A stretch of 64,000 nucleotides of DNA from Candidatus Saccharimonadales bacterium. Lineage in GTDB: Bacteria; Patescibacteriota; Saccharimonadia; Saccharimonadales; UBA4665. The translations under genes were made by a program, and so were the position numbers. The notes under the pieces are model-generated. The model saw nothing but the letters and a program-made list of their open reading frames with translations. It was not told the origin of the DNA and ran no database searches. Shown piece by piece: positions 18,212 through 25,875 of this stretch (position 1 is the first letter of the stretch; each line of letters opens with the position of its first letter). The stretch covers positions 289,396-353,395 of the forward strand of contig DASVRW010000002.1 in the NCBI GenBank assembly GCA_036388415.1, in the 5' to 3' direction.

Positions 18212-18240
18212 ATTATAGATCACGATTCTTATGCTGTCAA
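18212..18240 (-). promoter_or_regulatory. perfect sigma70 consensus promoter
   Basis: Read on the minus strand: TTGACA at 18235-18240, exactly 17 nt, TATAAT at 18212-18217. Both hexamers match consensus at all positions, the only such promoter noticed in the window. Start predicted near 18205. Confidence 0.85.
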
Positions 18241-18280
18241 CAACCTGGTCATGTATACAGATTATAGAGCACCATGTACA

Positions 18281-18314
18281 TGCAAAACCCGTAGATTTCT
18301 CCACGGGTTTTGCA
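18281..18314 (-). terminator. terminator after rpsI
   Basis: TGCAAAACCCGT (18281-18292) and ACGGGTTTTGCA (18303-18314) form a perfect 12-bp stem with a 10-nt loop 15 nt after the rpsI stop. The T-run is part of the stem, so termination may be partial. Confidence 0.7.
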
Positions 18315-18328
18315 AGCGATAGGTTATA

Positions 18329-18733
18329 TTAACGCTTGGTAAACTGACGCTGTTTGCGAGCGCCTTTGAGTCCAAATTTCTTGCGTTCTTTCTCGCGTGA
18401 GTCACGACCGAGAAGATCAGCACGCTTCAAAGTTGTTTTGAGATTTTCGTCCATAACTGTCAAAGCTTTCGCAATGCCGAGACGAATGGCTTCGATCTGG
18501 CCATCGTGACCGCCACCACTCACATGAGCGGTGATAGTGTAGGTATTCTCAGTTCCCAAAACAGTAAACGGCTGGTTTAATTTTGCGAGTAAATACTTAC
18601 TGTCGGCAAAATATTCTTCGGCAGATTTTTCGTTGACGTGGATAGTCCCTGTACCTTTGCTAATACGTACACGGGCCGTCGCGCTTTTGCGCCGGCCGAG
18701 AGCGTAGAAATAGTTATCAGTTTTATCAGCCAT
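18329..18733 (-). CDS. rpsI: 30S ribosomal protein S9
   Basis: A 134-residue S9 with FYALGRRKSATARVRI near the N-terminus, GGGHDGQIEAIRLGIAKAL in the middle and the classic C-terminal RDSREKERKKFGLKGARKQRQFTKR tail reaching toward the P-site tRNA (quoted here only in outline: SREKERKKFGLKGARK then QRQFTKR). One nucleotide separates it from the rplM stop; the L13-S9 pair is the usual bacterial arrangement. Last gene of the long ribosomal block. Confidence 0.97.
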   Translation of the reverse strand: MADKTDNYFYALGRRKSATARVRISKGTGTIHVNEKSAEEYFADSKYLLAKLNQPFTVLGTENTYTITAHVSGGGHDGQIEAIRLGIAKALTVMDENLKTTLKRADLLGRDSREKERKKFGLKGARKQRQFTKR

Positions 18734-18734
18734 C

Positions 18735-19235
18735 TTATTTCTCCTCTACTTTCGTTGCACGTGACGCACGGGCTTTTGGTGCGCGGTCGGCTGCCCGGAC
18801 AGACACTGATACTGGCTTTTGCGCCTCGTGTTTGTGTTCTGCACCCTCATATACTTTGAGGCGGGCTAACCGATCGTCACGTAGTTTGTTAACCGGCAAC
18901 ATGCCACGGACGGCGTGCATGATTGCGTGAGTCGGATCTTTTTCCATTTGTTCCGCAAAGGTGCGCTGTTTGATACCGCCTGGGAATCCACTGTGACGGT
19001 AGTAAATCTTGTCGGTAGTTTTTTTGCCTGTTACGACTGTGTCTTTGGCATTAATGATTATGACAAAATCACCACAGTCAATATGGCTGGTAAACATCGG
19101 CTTTTCTTTGCCTGTCAGCAAAGTAGCAACGCGGGCAGCGACACGGCCAAGCGGTGCTTCAGAAGCGTCGACGATATACCAGGCGCGAGTTACGTCACCT
19201 GGTTTGGCGCTATAAGTTGTATTATGTATTTTCAT
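18735..19235 (-). CDS. rplM: 50S ribosomal protein L13
   Basis: A 166-residue L13. Core motifs: AWYIVDASEAPLGRVAARVA, GDFVIIINAKD and KIYYRHSGFPGGIKQRTF, then HAVRGMLPVNKLRDDRLARL. The C-terminus is extended by about 20 residues rich in Ala, Arg and Lys beyond the usual end. Its start overlaps the rplQ stop (TAATG), joining the alpha-operon to rplM-rpsI. Confidence 0.97.
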   Translation of the reverse strand: MKIHNTTYSAKPGDVTRAWYIVDASEAPLGRVAARVATLLTGKEKPMFTSHIDCGDFVIIINAKDTVVTGKKTTDKIYYRHSGFPGGIKQRTFAEQMEKDPTHAIMHAVRGMLPVNKLRDDRLARLKVYEGAEHKHEAQKPVSVSVRAADRAPKARASRATKVEEK

Positions 19236-19705
19236 TATGCTTTCTCCTCCGTGCTGGCGGCGGCTTTTGATTTTGCCGTTCCTGCCGGCTTAGCTGCAGG
19301 CTTTGGAGTTGCCGGTACGGCAGCTTTGGCGACTGGAGCTTCCTGCAGATCGTCTACGAAGCTGACGCGTGCCAGCTGAGCGTTGTCACCACGGCGCGTG
19401 CGGGTTTTTACTATTCGCAGGTGGCCGCTGTTCCGTCCAGCAAGCTTTGGTGCGATTTCATCAACTAGCTTGTGGGCACTGGCGATGGTCTGCAGCTTGG
19501 CAATGATCTGACGGCGGTTATGTAAGTCACCTTTTTTAGCTTTCGTGATCAATTTTTCAATGTAGGGCACGATTTCCTTGGCTTTTGGCAAAGTAGTTTC
19601 GATTGTTTCATACTTCACGAGGCTATCAGCGAGACCCTTTACAAGAGCCCGGCGTTGATCGCGTTCGCGGTTGAATTTCTTTCCTTTATATCCGTGTCTG
19701 TGCAT
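19235..19705 (-). CDS. rplQ: 50S ribosomal protein L17
   Basis: A 156-residue L17 beginning MHRHGYKGKKFNRERDQR, with LADSLVKYETIETTLPKAKE and GHLRIVKTRTRRGDNAQLAR. A C-terminal Ala/Lys/Pro-rich tail of about 35 residues follows the conserved domain. It lies 9 nt after rpoA, as in the standard alpha operon. Confidence 0.96.
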   Translation of the reverse strand: MHRHGYKGKKFNRERDQRRALVKGLADSLVKYETIETTLPKAKEIVPYIEKLITKAKKGDLHNRRQIIAKLQTIASAHKLVDEIAPKLAGRNSGHLRIVKTRTRRGDNAQLARVSFVDDLQEAPVAKAAVPATPKPAAKPAGTAKSKAAASTEEKA

Positions 19706-19714
19706 AATTAATTC

Positions 19715-20665
19715 CTACAGTTCCAGTTCCGCTAGCTTGTCTTTGACTTCGTCGAGCGCTTTACTGCCAAAACCTTTAAGGTCGCGTAGTTCAGCGTCAT
19801 TTAAAGAAAAGAGATCTTTGATAGTGTGAATGTCGTTGTTGATCAGTGCATTGGTAGTGCGGGCAGATAAATTCAAATCTTCAATTGATGTATTCAGTGC
19901 GCCTGGCTCGTCACCACTGACTTCTTCTGACGGCTGTACGCTTGAAGTTGTGCTGTGTGATGACTCAGCAACAGCGACTCGAGTAGTACCGGCTAGAGCT
20001 GTGTACTGGTTCACAAGGATGGCTGCAGCCTCTTCAAAGGCATCACGAGCACTGATAGATCCATCAGTTTCTATAGTTAGGAGTAGTTTATCGAGATCGG
20101 TAACTTGACCAACGCGGGTGTTTTCGACTTTGTAGCGTACTCGAAGAACTGGCGTGAAGACCGCATCAAGCGCGATGGTGTCACCGGCTTTACGGGCAGT
20201 GCCTTCTTCGATGGTGCGGTAGCCGCGTCCGACTTCAACAGTTAGATCCATCGTGAAGTTTGCTGTATCGTCATCAATTGTTGCGATGACGTGGTCAGGA
20301 TTGACGACTTCAACGTCCGCATTTGTCTGAATGTCTTTTGCAGTAACATTTCCCTTGCCTTTTTTGACAATACGCAGGTTTTGCACATCGTCACCGTAGA
20401 CTCGGAAGCGGATACCTTTGAGGTTTAACATGATGTCAACGACGTCGTCTTTGACGCCAGGAACAGTTGTAAATTCGTGCGTTGCACCTTCAATTTTGAA
20501 GCTGGTAACAGCAGCGCCAGAAATACTGGAGAGTAATACTCTGCGCAGGGAATTGCCGAGCGTCATGCCGTAGCCGCTGTGCAGGGGCTCAATTGTAAAT
20601 GTTGAGCTTGAAACGGTATGATCATCGACTGCGACGAGACCCGGTGTGTGAATGTGATTTGCCAT
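19715..20665 (-). CDS. rpoA: RNA polymerase alpha subunit
   Basis: A 316-residue alpha subunit. The N-terminal assembly domain shows PLHSGYGMTLGNSLRRVLLSS, VPGVKDDVVDIMLNLK and VEVGRGYRTIEEG. The C-terminal domain, after an acidic linker near residues 235-250, has the helix-hairpin-helix DLNLSARTTNALINNDIHT and DLKGFGSKALDEVKDKL used to contact DNA and activators. Normal length. It sits between rpsD and rplQ, the standard order. Confidence 0.97.
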   Translation of the reverse strand: MANHIHTPGLVAVDDHTVSSSTFTIEPLHSGYGMTLGNSLRRVLLSSISGAAVTSFKIEGATHEFTTVPGVKDDVVDIMLNLKGIRFRVYGDDVQNLRIVKKGKGNVTAKDIQTNADVEVVNPDHVIATIDDDTANFTMDLTVEVGRGYRTIEEGTARKAGDTIALDAVFTPVLRVRYKVENTRVGQVTDLDKLLLTIETDGSISARDAFEEAAAILVNQYTALAGTTRVAVAESSHSTTSSVQPSEEVSGDEPGALNTSIEDLNLSARTTNALINNDIHTIKDLFSLNDAELRDLKGFGSKALDEVKDKLAELEL

Positions 20666-20683
20666 TGTACTAGCGTCCTTCCC

Positions 20684-21304
20684 TTAACGTGAGTAGTATT
20701 CTACGATTAGTTGTTCATTGATATCTGGTTCAGCATCGTCGCGGACTGGAAGGCCCGTTACTTTGACTTCAAATTTCTTGCGGTTAGCGGTAATCCATTC
20801 AGGCGTCGATGGTGGAACTGGACTAACTTCATCAAGCCGCTTGAAATATTCAGTTTGCTTGCTGTGGTCACGAAGTGTCAGTGTATCACCGGCTTTCATG
20901 CGGATTGATGGAATATCAACGCGGGTGCCATTCAGTAGGAAGTGTCCGTGTGTAACGAGCTGCCTGGCTGCGCGGCGGCTTGGTGCAAAACCTGAACGGT
21001 ATATGACGTTGTCGGCACGTCGCTCAAGCAACTGTAATAGTACAGCGCCGGATTGACCTTGTGAGCGGCTAGCTTCCTTCATGAGATTGCTAAACTGCTT
21101 TTCAAGCAGTCCATACAGGCGCTTGACCTTTTGTTTCTCACGGAGCTGCAAGAGGTATTGGCTGCCTTTGCCACCGCGGAAGCGGCCATTGGCTGCCTGA
21201 CCGGGAGGTGTAGAGCGCTTGACAAGTGCTTTGTGAGCTTTTGGGTGAAGGGCATAGCCTTCACGCCGGCTCATCTTTACGATTGATCCTGTATCACGTG
21301 CCAT
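20684..21304 (-). CDS. rpsD: 30S ribosomal protein S4
   Basis: A 206-residue S4 with a cysteine-free N-terminus (no zinc knuckle), KQKVKRLYGLLEKQFSNLM, the S4 RNA-binding core LLERRADNVIYRSGFAPSRR and AARQLVTHGHFLLNGTRVDI, and the C-terminal EQLIVEYYSR. S4 often represses its own operon by binding the mRNA leader; the structured gap before rpmJ is the candidate site here (inference). Confidence 0.97.
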   Translation of the reverse strand: MARDTGSIVKMSRREGYALHPKAHKALVKRSTPPGQAANGRFRGGKGSQYLLQLREKQKVKRLYGLLEKQFSNLMKEASRSQGQSGAVLLQLLERRADNVIYRSGFAPSRRAARQLVTHGHFLLNGTRVDIPSIRMKAGDTLTLRDHSKQTEYFKRLDEVSPVPPSTPEWITANRKKFEVKVTGLPVRDDAEPDINEQLIVEYYSR

Positions 21305-21305
21305 G

Positions 21306-21728
21306 TTAGATTCTCCTCGCCTTCTTAGGTCGAACGCCGCCGTGCGGTACGCCAGTCACGTCTTTGATGCTTTCAACGGCTATGTCCATGCCTGCAAGCA
21401 CGCGGACGGCTGCATCACGGCCGAGACCGACGCCTTTGATGAAAACGTCTGCACGCGAGAAGCCGTACTGTTGCTTGGCGGCTTGAGCGGCTCGTTCAGC
21501 AGCAACCTGTGCGGCGTATGCTGTTCCCTTTTTAGAGCCACGGAAACCACAAGCCCCAGCGCTTGAAGCCGTCAAAACTCCGCCGCGCGGATCGCTGAAC
21601 GTTACAATTGTATTATTGAATGTTGCAAGCACGTGAACTTGACCTTGGGGAACGCTTCGCTTAGCCTTCTTCTTGGCTGTTGTCTTTGCGCCAGTTTTTG
21701 CTGATGGTTTAGTAGTTGCTTCTGCCAT
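21306..21728 (-). CDS. rpsK: 30S ribosomal protein S11
   Basis: A 140-residue S11 with an N-terminal Ala/Lys/Thr-rich extension of about 28 residues, then GQVHVLATFNNTIVTFSDPR, GACGFRGSKKGTAYAAQVAA and the C-terminal DVTGVPHGGVRPKKARRI. Stop-to-start gap to rpsD is 1 nt. Confidence 0.97.
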   Translation of the reverse strand: MAEATTKPSAKTGAKTTAKKKAKRSVPQGQVHVLATFNNTIVTFSDPRGGVLTASSAGACGFRGSKKGTAYAAQVAAERAAQAAKQQYGFSRADVFIKGVGLGRDAAVRVLAGMDIAVESIKDVTGVPHGGVRPKKARRI

Positions 21729-21737
21729 ATGGATATC

Positions 21738-22124
21738 CTACGTCTTAGACGCGACTTTCTTAGCCGTGCCACCGACAGTTAATTTGCGACCACGACGGGT
21801 TCTGGCGTTTGTCTTTGTGCGCTGGCCGCGACTTGGCAGGTTTGCCTTGTGGCGAAGCCCGCGGTACGAATTGATTTCTTTGAGTCGTTTTATGTTGCCC
21901 GCAACAATACGCTGCAGCTCGCCTTCGACTGTGTAATCATTGTTGATAATTTCTTGAATGCGGCCTATTTCAGCATCAGTCAAGTCTTTGACCCGGACAG
22001 TCGGCTCAACTTTGGCGCCATTTAAAATGTCATAACTAGATTTTTGACCAATACCATGGACGTACGTTAACGCAATCCAGGTCTGCTTTTCATTTGGAAT
22101 GGTAACTCCAGATATTCGCGCCAT
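21738..22124 (-). CDS. rpsM: 30S ribosomal protein S13
   Basis: A 128-residue S13: MARISGVTIPNEKQTWIALT, YVHGIGQKSSYDIL (the helix-two-turn-helix region), YRGLRHKANLPSRGQRTKTN and the basic ARTRRGRKLTVGGTAKK tail that contacts tRNA. It begins 2 nt after the rpmJ stop. Confidence 0.97.
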   Translation of the reverse strand: MARISGVTIPNEKQTWIALTYVHGIGQKSSYDILNGAKVEPTVRVKDLTDAEIGRIQEIINNDYTVEGELQRIVAGNIKRLKEINSYRGLRHKANLPSRGQRTKTNARTRRGRKLTVGGTAKKVASKT

Positions 22125-22126
22125 AG

Positions 22127-22243
22127 TTAACCCTGCCTCTGCTTATGCTTAGGTTTCATTTTGTTGATAACGTATAGTCTGCCCTTGCGACGGACGATTT
22201 TGTCATCTGGACTGATCTTCTTGACACTTGCACGTACTTTCAT
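22127..22243 (-). CDS. rpmJ: 50S ribosomal protein L36, zinc-free form
   Basis: A 38-residue L36 beginning [20 protein letters not shown] and ending KPKHKQRQG, between infA and rpsM as in most bacteria. The four zinc ligands of the common form (CxxC, C and H) are reduced: the CRNC segment is SPDD and the later Cys is absent, so this is the C-minus type. The gene is easy to miss because of its size. The ATG at 22243 has AAAGG about 14 nt upstream. Confidence 0.95.
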   Translation of the reverse strand: MKVRASVKKISPDDKIVRRKGRLYVINKMKPKHKQRQG

Positions 22244-22302
22244 ACGGATCATTGCCTTTCTTTATGTGGTAATGACACACTGCTTATAGTTTGTAAATAT
22301 AA

Positions 22303-22426
22303 CCTGAACCGTTCAGGACAGTGCAGTTTGGAACGATTCGCGAAGCCCGTAAGCGAGCCGTACTTCCGTACGGTGAGTGCGGACTGGAACGAATCGACCA
22401 AAATGTGCTGTAATGAAAGGTTCAGG
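22303..22426 (-). promoter_or_regulatory. highly structured RNA element between infA and rpmJ
   Basis: The 178-nt gap holds nested pairings on the minus-strand mRNA. CCTGAACC (22303-22310) can pair with GGTTCAGG (22419-22426, overlapping the infA stop), or locally with GTTCAGG at 22311-22317; the two are mutually exclusive. Inside, TTTGG/CCAAA (22327-22331 with 22398-22402) and CGATTCG/CGAATCG (22334-22340 with 22390-22396) extend a helix, capped by the perfect hairpin CCGTAC/GTACGG (22358-22373), whose RNA tetraloop is GGAA. It precedes the rpmJ-rpsM-rpsK-rpsD-rpoA-rplQ run, where E. coli has the S4-binding alpha-operon leader; equivalent function is inference. Confidence 0.7.
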
Positions 22427-22643
22427 ATTTGCGATAGGTGATTCTGCCCTTAGTAAGATCATAAGGGGTCAACTCGACCGTCACGCTGTCACCGGGTACG
22501 ATACGGATGAAGTGTTTCCGCATTTTCCCAGCAACATGAGCTATAATTCTATGGCCATTTTCGAGCTCTACAATAAATTGAGTCCCTGGAAGAGGCTCAA
22601 TTATCGTACCCGTTAACTCGATTACTTCTTTGTTGGTGGCCAT
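22422..22643 (-). CDS. infA: translation initiation factor IF-1
   Basis: A 73-residue S1/OB-fold protein: [40 protein letters not shown] and the [20 protein letters not shown] core, ending RITYRKS. Length is typical. It helps place initiator tRNA by occupying the A-site. Adk and map, which usually lie between secY and infA, are missing here. A strong promoter (22661-22690) lies 17 nt upstream, so the leader is about 10 nt and lacks a Shine-Dalgarno. Confidence 0.97.
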   Translation of the reverse strand: MATNKEVIELTGTIIEPLPGTQFIVELENGHRIIAHVAGKMRKHFIRIVPGDSVTVELTPYDLTKGRITYRKS

Positions 22644-22652
22644 AAATATAAC

Positions 22653-22699
22653 AAGTTCTAACTATAACAGACTATAGGGACGTTTGTAAAGTTCTAACT
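22653..22699. repeat. 11-bp direct repeat flanking the infA promoter
   Basis: AAGTTCTAACT occurs at 22653-22663 and again at 22689-22699, 36 nt apart. One copy covers the -10/start point and the other abuts the -35, so a protein bound to both would bracket the promoter. Candidate operator. Confidence 0.5.
22661..22690 (-). promoter_or_regulatory. infA promoter with extended -10
   Basis: Minus strand: TTTACA (22685-22690), 18-nt spacer ending TGT, TATAGT (22661-22666). It restarts transcription for infA and the alpha-operon genes after secY. Confidence 0.7.
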
Positions 22700-22711
22700 G
22701 ATAAATCGTTG

Positions 22712-24268
22712 TTATTTTTCATCTTTATTTTTGTTGCGTGACTTAAATCGTGGTATGAAGCGAAGCCGTGAGCTCGCACCAGTAGCTGCTTCATTAGCGT
22801 TCAGTGGTTCATAGAAAAAGTCAGGCTGCGCATACTGGTCGTAAGTGACCATGAGGGCCCTCGACTCAACGGCACGTAGCGTCTGTAATGCAACAGACAC
22901 CAAGATGAGTACACTGGTACCGCCGATTGCGATGTTGGCAACGTTTGTCACGAACATCTGGGCTATGATCGGCACTAAGGCTAACAAGCCGAGACTGAGC
23001 GCTCCAAAGAATGTCAGCCTGTTAACGGTTTTAGCTAAATACTTTTCAGTCTGAGAACCGCTCCTTACTCCTTCGATGAAACCGCCCTGTTTTTGCAGAT
23101 TTTCAGATATTTCCTTGGAGTTGAAAGTTATGCTTGTGTAGAAATAGGTAAATACAAATACCAGCAAGAAGTACGCGACAGGATATATGTACGCATGCCA
23201 GCCGCCTGCAGCGAATGCTTCGGCGCTGGTCGGCGGTTGAAACCATAAAGTTAGGTTACCAGCCAGCTCGCGCAGTCGTTCGCTGCTTGAGTTCGTTAAC
23301 AGCTGTCCGGCAAATGTCGGTACACTTAAAAATGCGACTGCAAAAATGATCGGTACGACACCGGCCGTTATAAGCTTCACCGGTAGTACTGTCGTCACGC
23401 CGCCGTAGGCGCGGTTGCCTTGCACACGTTTGGCATAATTCACCGTTATCTTCCTGGCTGCTTCATTGAGTTTGACCACAAGGAACGTCACGAATATAAC
23501 CGCCAGTATAATTAATAATGCAGTCAGTAGTGCCTTACCGTTCACAGGTATGGTTTGGCCGAATAGTGTGAATTGCTGGCCTTTTGCGAAGATTGGACTA
23601 CCAAGCTGGGCAATAGTTTGCGGCAAACTACTGACAATACCGACAGTAATAAGTAATGATATACCGTTTCCAAGGCTTTGTTCGGTCACCAGTTCACCGA
23701 GCCACATAAGCAACATCGACCCGCCAGTCAGTGCACTGACCATAAGTATCCATTGCCCGAGTGACGCGTTAGCCGTAATGTCTCCAACACCGCCAATGCT
23801 TTGTGCGGTTTGCCGGATGAGATATACGGCACCGATGGACTGTATGATGGCGAGTGGAAACGTCAATAGACGGGTGTATTGGTTGATCTTCTTCTGTCCG
23901 TACTCACCTTCCTTACGCATGGCTTCGAGCCGGGGAATGGCTTTTGTCAGCAGCTGCATAATGATCGAGGCATTGATGTATGGCCCGAGACCAGCGATCA
24001 TTATCGAAAAATTCGCCAGTGCTCCACCGGACAAAACATTCAAAATATTCAAGAATTGGGGAGAATTACCGTTTTCAAAGATGTTGGAAAGAATCTGCTG
24101 CAAGGTTTGCGGATCTGTAATCGGTACTGGTATGTGCGCTAAAATACGAAATACCAATAATATTCCGAGTACAACAAAAATACGCTTTCGCATATCTTGC
24201 GATTTTAGCGAGCGGCCAATAACTTTCCAGTTCACGTGTTTCCCCCAATTATGAATACTTGCAATCAA
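22712..24268 (-). CDS. secY: protein translocase subunit SecY
   Basis: A 518-residue channel protein, longer than the usual ~430, with ten hydrophobic segments. Family landmarks: RILAHIPVPITDP in the first helix region, GLGPYINASIIMQLL (plug/TM2 region), TRLLTFPLAIIQSIGA, ELVTEQSLGNGISLLI and the cytoplasmic loop VQGNRAYGG. Extra length lies in the periplasmic loop near residues 305-350 and in a basic C-terminal tail (PRFKSRNKNKDEK). It forms the inner-membrane pore with SecE. It ends the spc operon; the spacer to infA contains a new promoter. Confidence 0.96.
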   Translation of the reverse strand: MIASIHNWGKHVNWKVIGRSLKSQDMRKRIFVVLGILLVFRILAHIPVPITDPQTLQQILSNIFENGNSPQFLNILNVLSGGALANFSIMIAGLGPYINASIIMQLLTKAIPRLEAMRKEGEYGQKKINQYTRLLTFPLAIIQSIGAVYLIRQTAQSIGGVGDITANASLGQWILMVSALTGGSMLLMWLGELVTEQSLGNGISLLITVGIVSSLPQTIAQLGSPIFAKGQQFTLFGQTIPVNGKALLTALLIILAVIFVTFLVVKLNEAARKITVNYAKRVQGNRAYGGVTTVLPVKLITAGVVPIIFAVAFLSVPTFAGQLLTNSSSERLRELAGNLTLWFQPPTSAEAFAAGGWHAYIYPVAYFLLVFVFTYFYTSITFNSKEISENLQKQGGFIEGVRSGSQTEKYLAKTVNRLTFFGALSLGLLALVPIIAQMFVTNVANIAIGGTSVLILVSVALQTLRAVESRALMVTYDQYAQPDFFYEPLNANEAATGASSRLRFIPRFKSRNKNKDEK

Positions 24269-24334
24269 GCAATTGTAGTTATGTTCATCAGTATAGCGCG
24301 AGTCCTACTCGACTAGCTAGTGTTGCAGTAAAAA

Positions 24335-24853
24335 CTACTTATCAGTTTTAGCTGAAGGTTTCACCGGTTTTGATGTTTTCCGGCCTACTTTATCGTCCGT
24401 TCGGGCGGGGCGACCGACCTGAGCAACGATAGTAACGGAGCCGCCTGCTTTTGTCACCGCTTCACTTGCGTTGGCGCTTGCGCCTTGCAGATGAACCGAT
24501 ATGGCGCGGGTAACGTCACCTTTGGCAAGTAGCTTGATGCGTACATGCGCACTGCTGACAAGTCCGGCTTCAGCAAGAACGTGCGCGTCAACAGATTTTG
24601 CAGATAGTTCGTTGATCTGTCCCGTATACACATATTCCATGGGTACGCGGTGACTGCGGAAGCCAGGCAGCTTAGGTAGGGCTTGCATAAGTGGGTTTTG
24701 GCCACCGGCGAAGCCAGGCTTAGCCTTTGATCCGGTACGCGAGCCGTATCCCTTTGTTCCGCGTCCAGCGGTCTTGCCTTGTCCGGCTGCAATGCCGCGG
24801 CCGACACGCTTTGGAGATTTCTTGTGCTGAGTATTTAATTCGTTAAATTTCAT
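24335..24853 (-). CDS. rplO: 50S ribosomal protein L15
   Basis: A 172-residue L15 with the N-terminal HKKSPKRVGRGIAAGQGKTA and RGTKGYGSRTGSKAKPGFAG glycine-rich RNA-binding segment and the globular C-terminus with VTKAGGSVTIV. A Lys/Thr/Pro-rich tail of ~20 residues is extra. It overlaps the end of rpsE by 4 nt; L30, which normally lies between them, is absent. Confidence 0.97.
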   Translation of the reverse strand: MKFNELNTQHKKSPKRVGRGIAAGQGKTAGRGTKGYGSRTGSKAKPGFAGGQNPLMQALPKLPGFRSHRVPMEYVYTGQINELSAKSVDAHVLAEAGLVSSAHVRIKLLAKGDVTRAISVHLQGASANASEAVTKAGGSVTIVAQVGRPARTDDKVGRKTSKPVKPSAKTDK

Positions 24854-25509
24854 TTTGCTTCCTTCTTGTCGGCTGCATCACTGACCATTTTGGCTCGGGA
24901 TGCAGTTTTTTTCTCCAAGCTTGTCGTTACCCATTTGCTGGCTGGAACAATTTGTTCAAGCGCTGCGATGGTTGCATACGCTGTGTTGGCTTTGTTAGTT
25001 GAACCAAGTGATTTGCTCAGCGCGTTGCCGACACCAGCAACTTCAAGGATTGTACGTACGACACCGCCGGCAATGAGTCCGGTACCAGCGCTGGCTGGTT
25101 TGAGCATGATCTTAGCTCCGGCTACTTTGGCTTCGGTTTCATGAGGCAGCGTGCCTTTGTAGAGAGCAACGGTAATCATGTGCTTCTTCGCAACGTCGGT
25201 TGCTTTGGTGACAGCTGCCGTTACGTCAGCACCTTTGGCGATGCCGATACCGACTTTGTGCTTACGGTCTCCGACGACGACAAGTGCGCGGAATCGGAAG
25301 CGACGACCACCTTTGACGACACGTGCGACACGGTCAACGTGCAACGTTCGTTCATCAAATTGCTTTTCTTCGGGAGCCATCTCTGGACGTCGTGGACGTC
25401 GGTCATTGCCACCACGGCCACCGCCCTGACCACCACGGTTGTAGCCGCCCTGCGTTGCTTGCGGTGCTGCATTTGCTGCTGGTGCTTGTGTAGTTGTAGC
25501 GTCAGCCAT
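24850..25509 (-). CDS. rpsE: 30S ribosomal protein S5
   Basis: A 219-residue S5. The first ~50 residues are a low-complexity Ala/Gln then Gly/Arg/Asn-rich extension (GGYNRGGQGGGRGGNDRR). The dsRNA-binding core follows: HVDRVARVVKGGRRFRFRAL, GKAK-type KVGIGIAKGADV, and ASAGTGLIAGGVVRTILEVA with GVGNALSKSLGS. It maintains decoding accuracy with S4. ATGA overlap to rplO. Confidence 0.97.
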   Translation of the reverse strand: MADATTTQAPAANAAPQATQGGYNRGGQGGGRGGNDRRPRRPEMAPEEKQFDERTLHVDRVARVVKGGRRFRFRALVVVGDRKHKVGIGIAKGADVTAAVTKATDVAKKHMITVALYKGTLPHETEAKVAGAKIMLKPASAGTGLIAGGVVRTILEVAGVGNALSKSLGSTNKANTAYATIAALEQIVPASKWVTTSLEKKTASRAKMVSDAADKKEAK

Positions 25510-25510
25510 A

Positions 25511-25867
25511 TTAGAACTCCAATCCTGCGTTACGGGCTGCGTCAGCTAGAGCTTTGACGCGGCCATGATATGACCTGCCTCCGCGGTCGAAGACGACAGC
25601 GCTTACTTTGGCGCTTTTAGCCTTCTTTGCAATTTCTGTACCAACCCACATCGCTTTTTCAGTTAGGCTACCGGTGGCTTGTTTCTGGCCAACAGTAGAT
25701 ACATAGGCAACCGTTTTATGGGTTGTATCGTCAATAACCTGAGCGGTTACGTGGAGCAAGCTAACGTGCACACTGAGACGCGGGCGTGCAGTGGTCCCGC
25801 TGACGGTGCTGCGGATACGGCGCTTACGAATCATGCGAGTTTGTAATTTACGTGTAAGATTTGTCAT
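25511..25867 (-). CDS. rplR: 50S ribosomal protein L18
   Basis: A 118-residue L18, normal length: basic N-terminus KLQTRMIRKRRIRSTVSGT, RPRLSVHVSLLHVTAQVIDD and the C-terminal VVFDRGGRSYHGRVKALADA. Binds 5S rRNA with L5. One-nt gap to rpsE. Confidence 0.97.
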   Translation of the reverse strand: MTNLTRKLQTRMIRKRRIRSTVSGTTARPRLSVHVSLLHVTAQVIDDTTHKTVAYVSTVGQKQATGSLTEKAMWVGTEIAKKAKSAKVSAVVFDRGGRSYHGRVKALADAARNAGLEF

Positions 25868-25875
25868 GCGAACTC

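Noticed and set aside
23466..24254. 262-codon plus-strand frame opposite secY
   Set aside because: Antisense shadow of a conserved gene; composition and lack of a ribosome site argue against coding.
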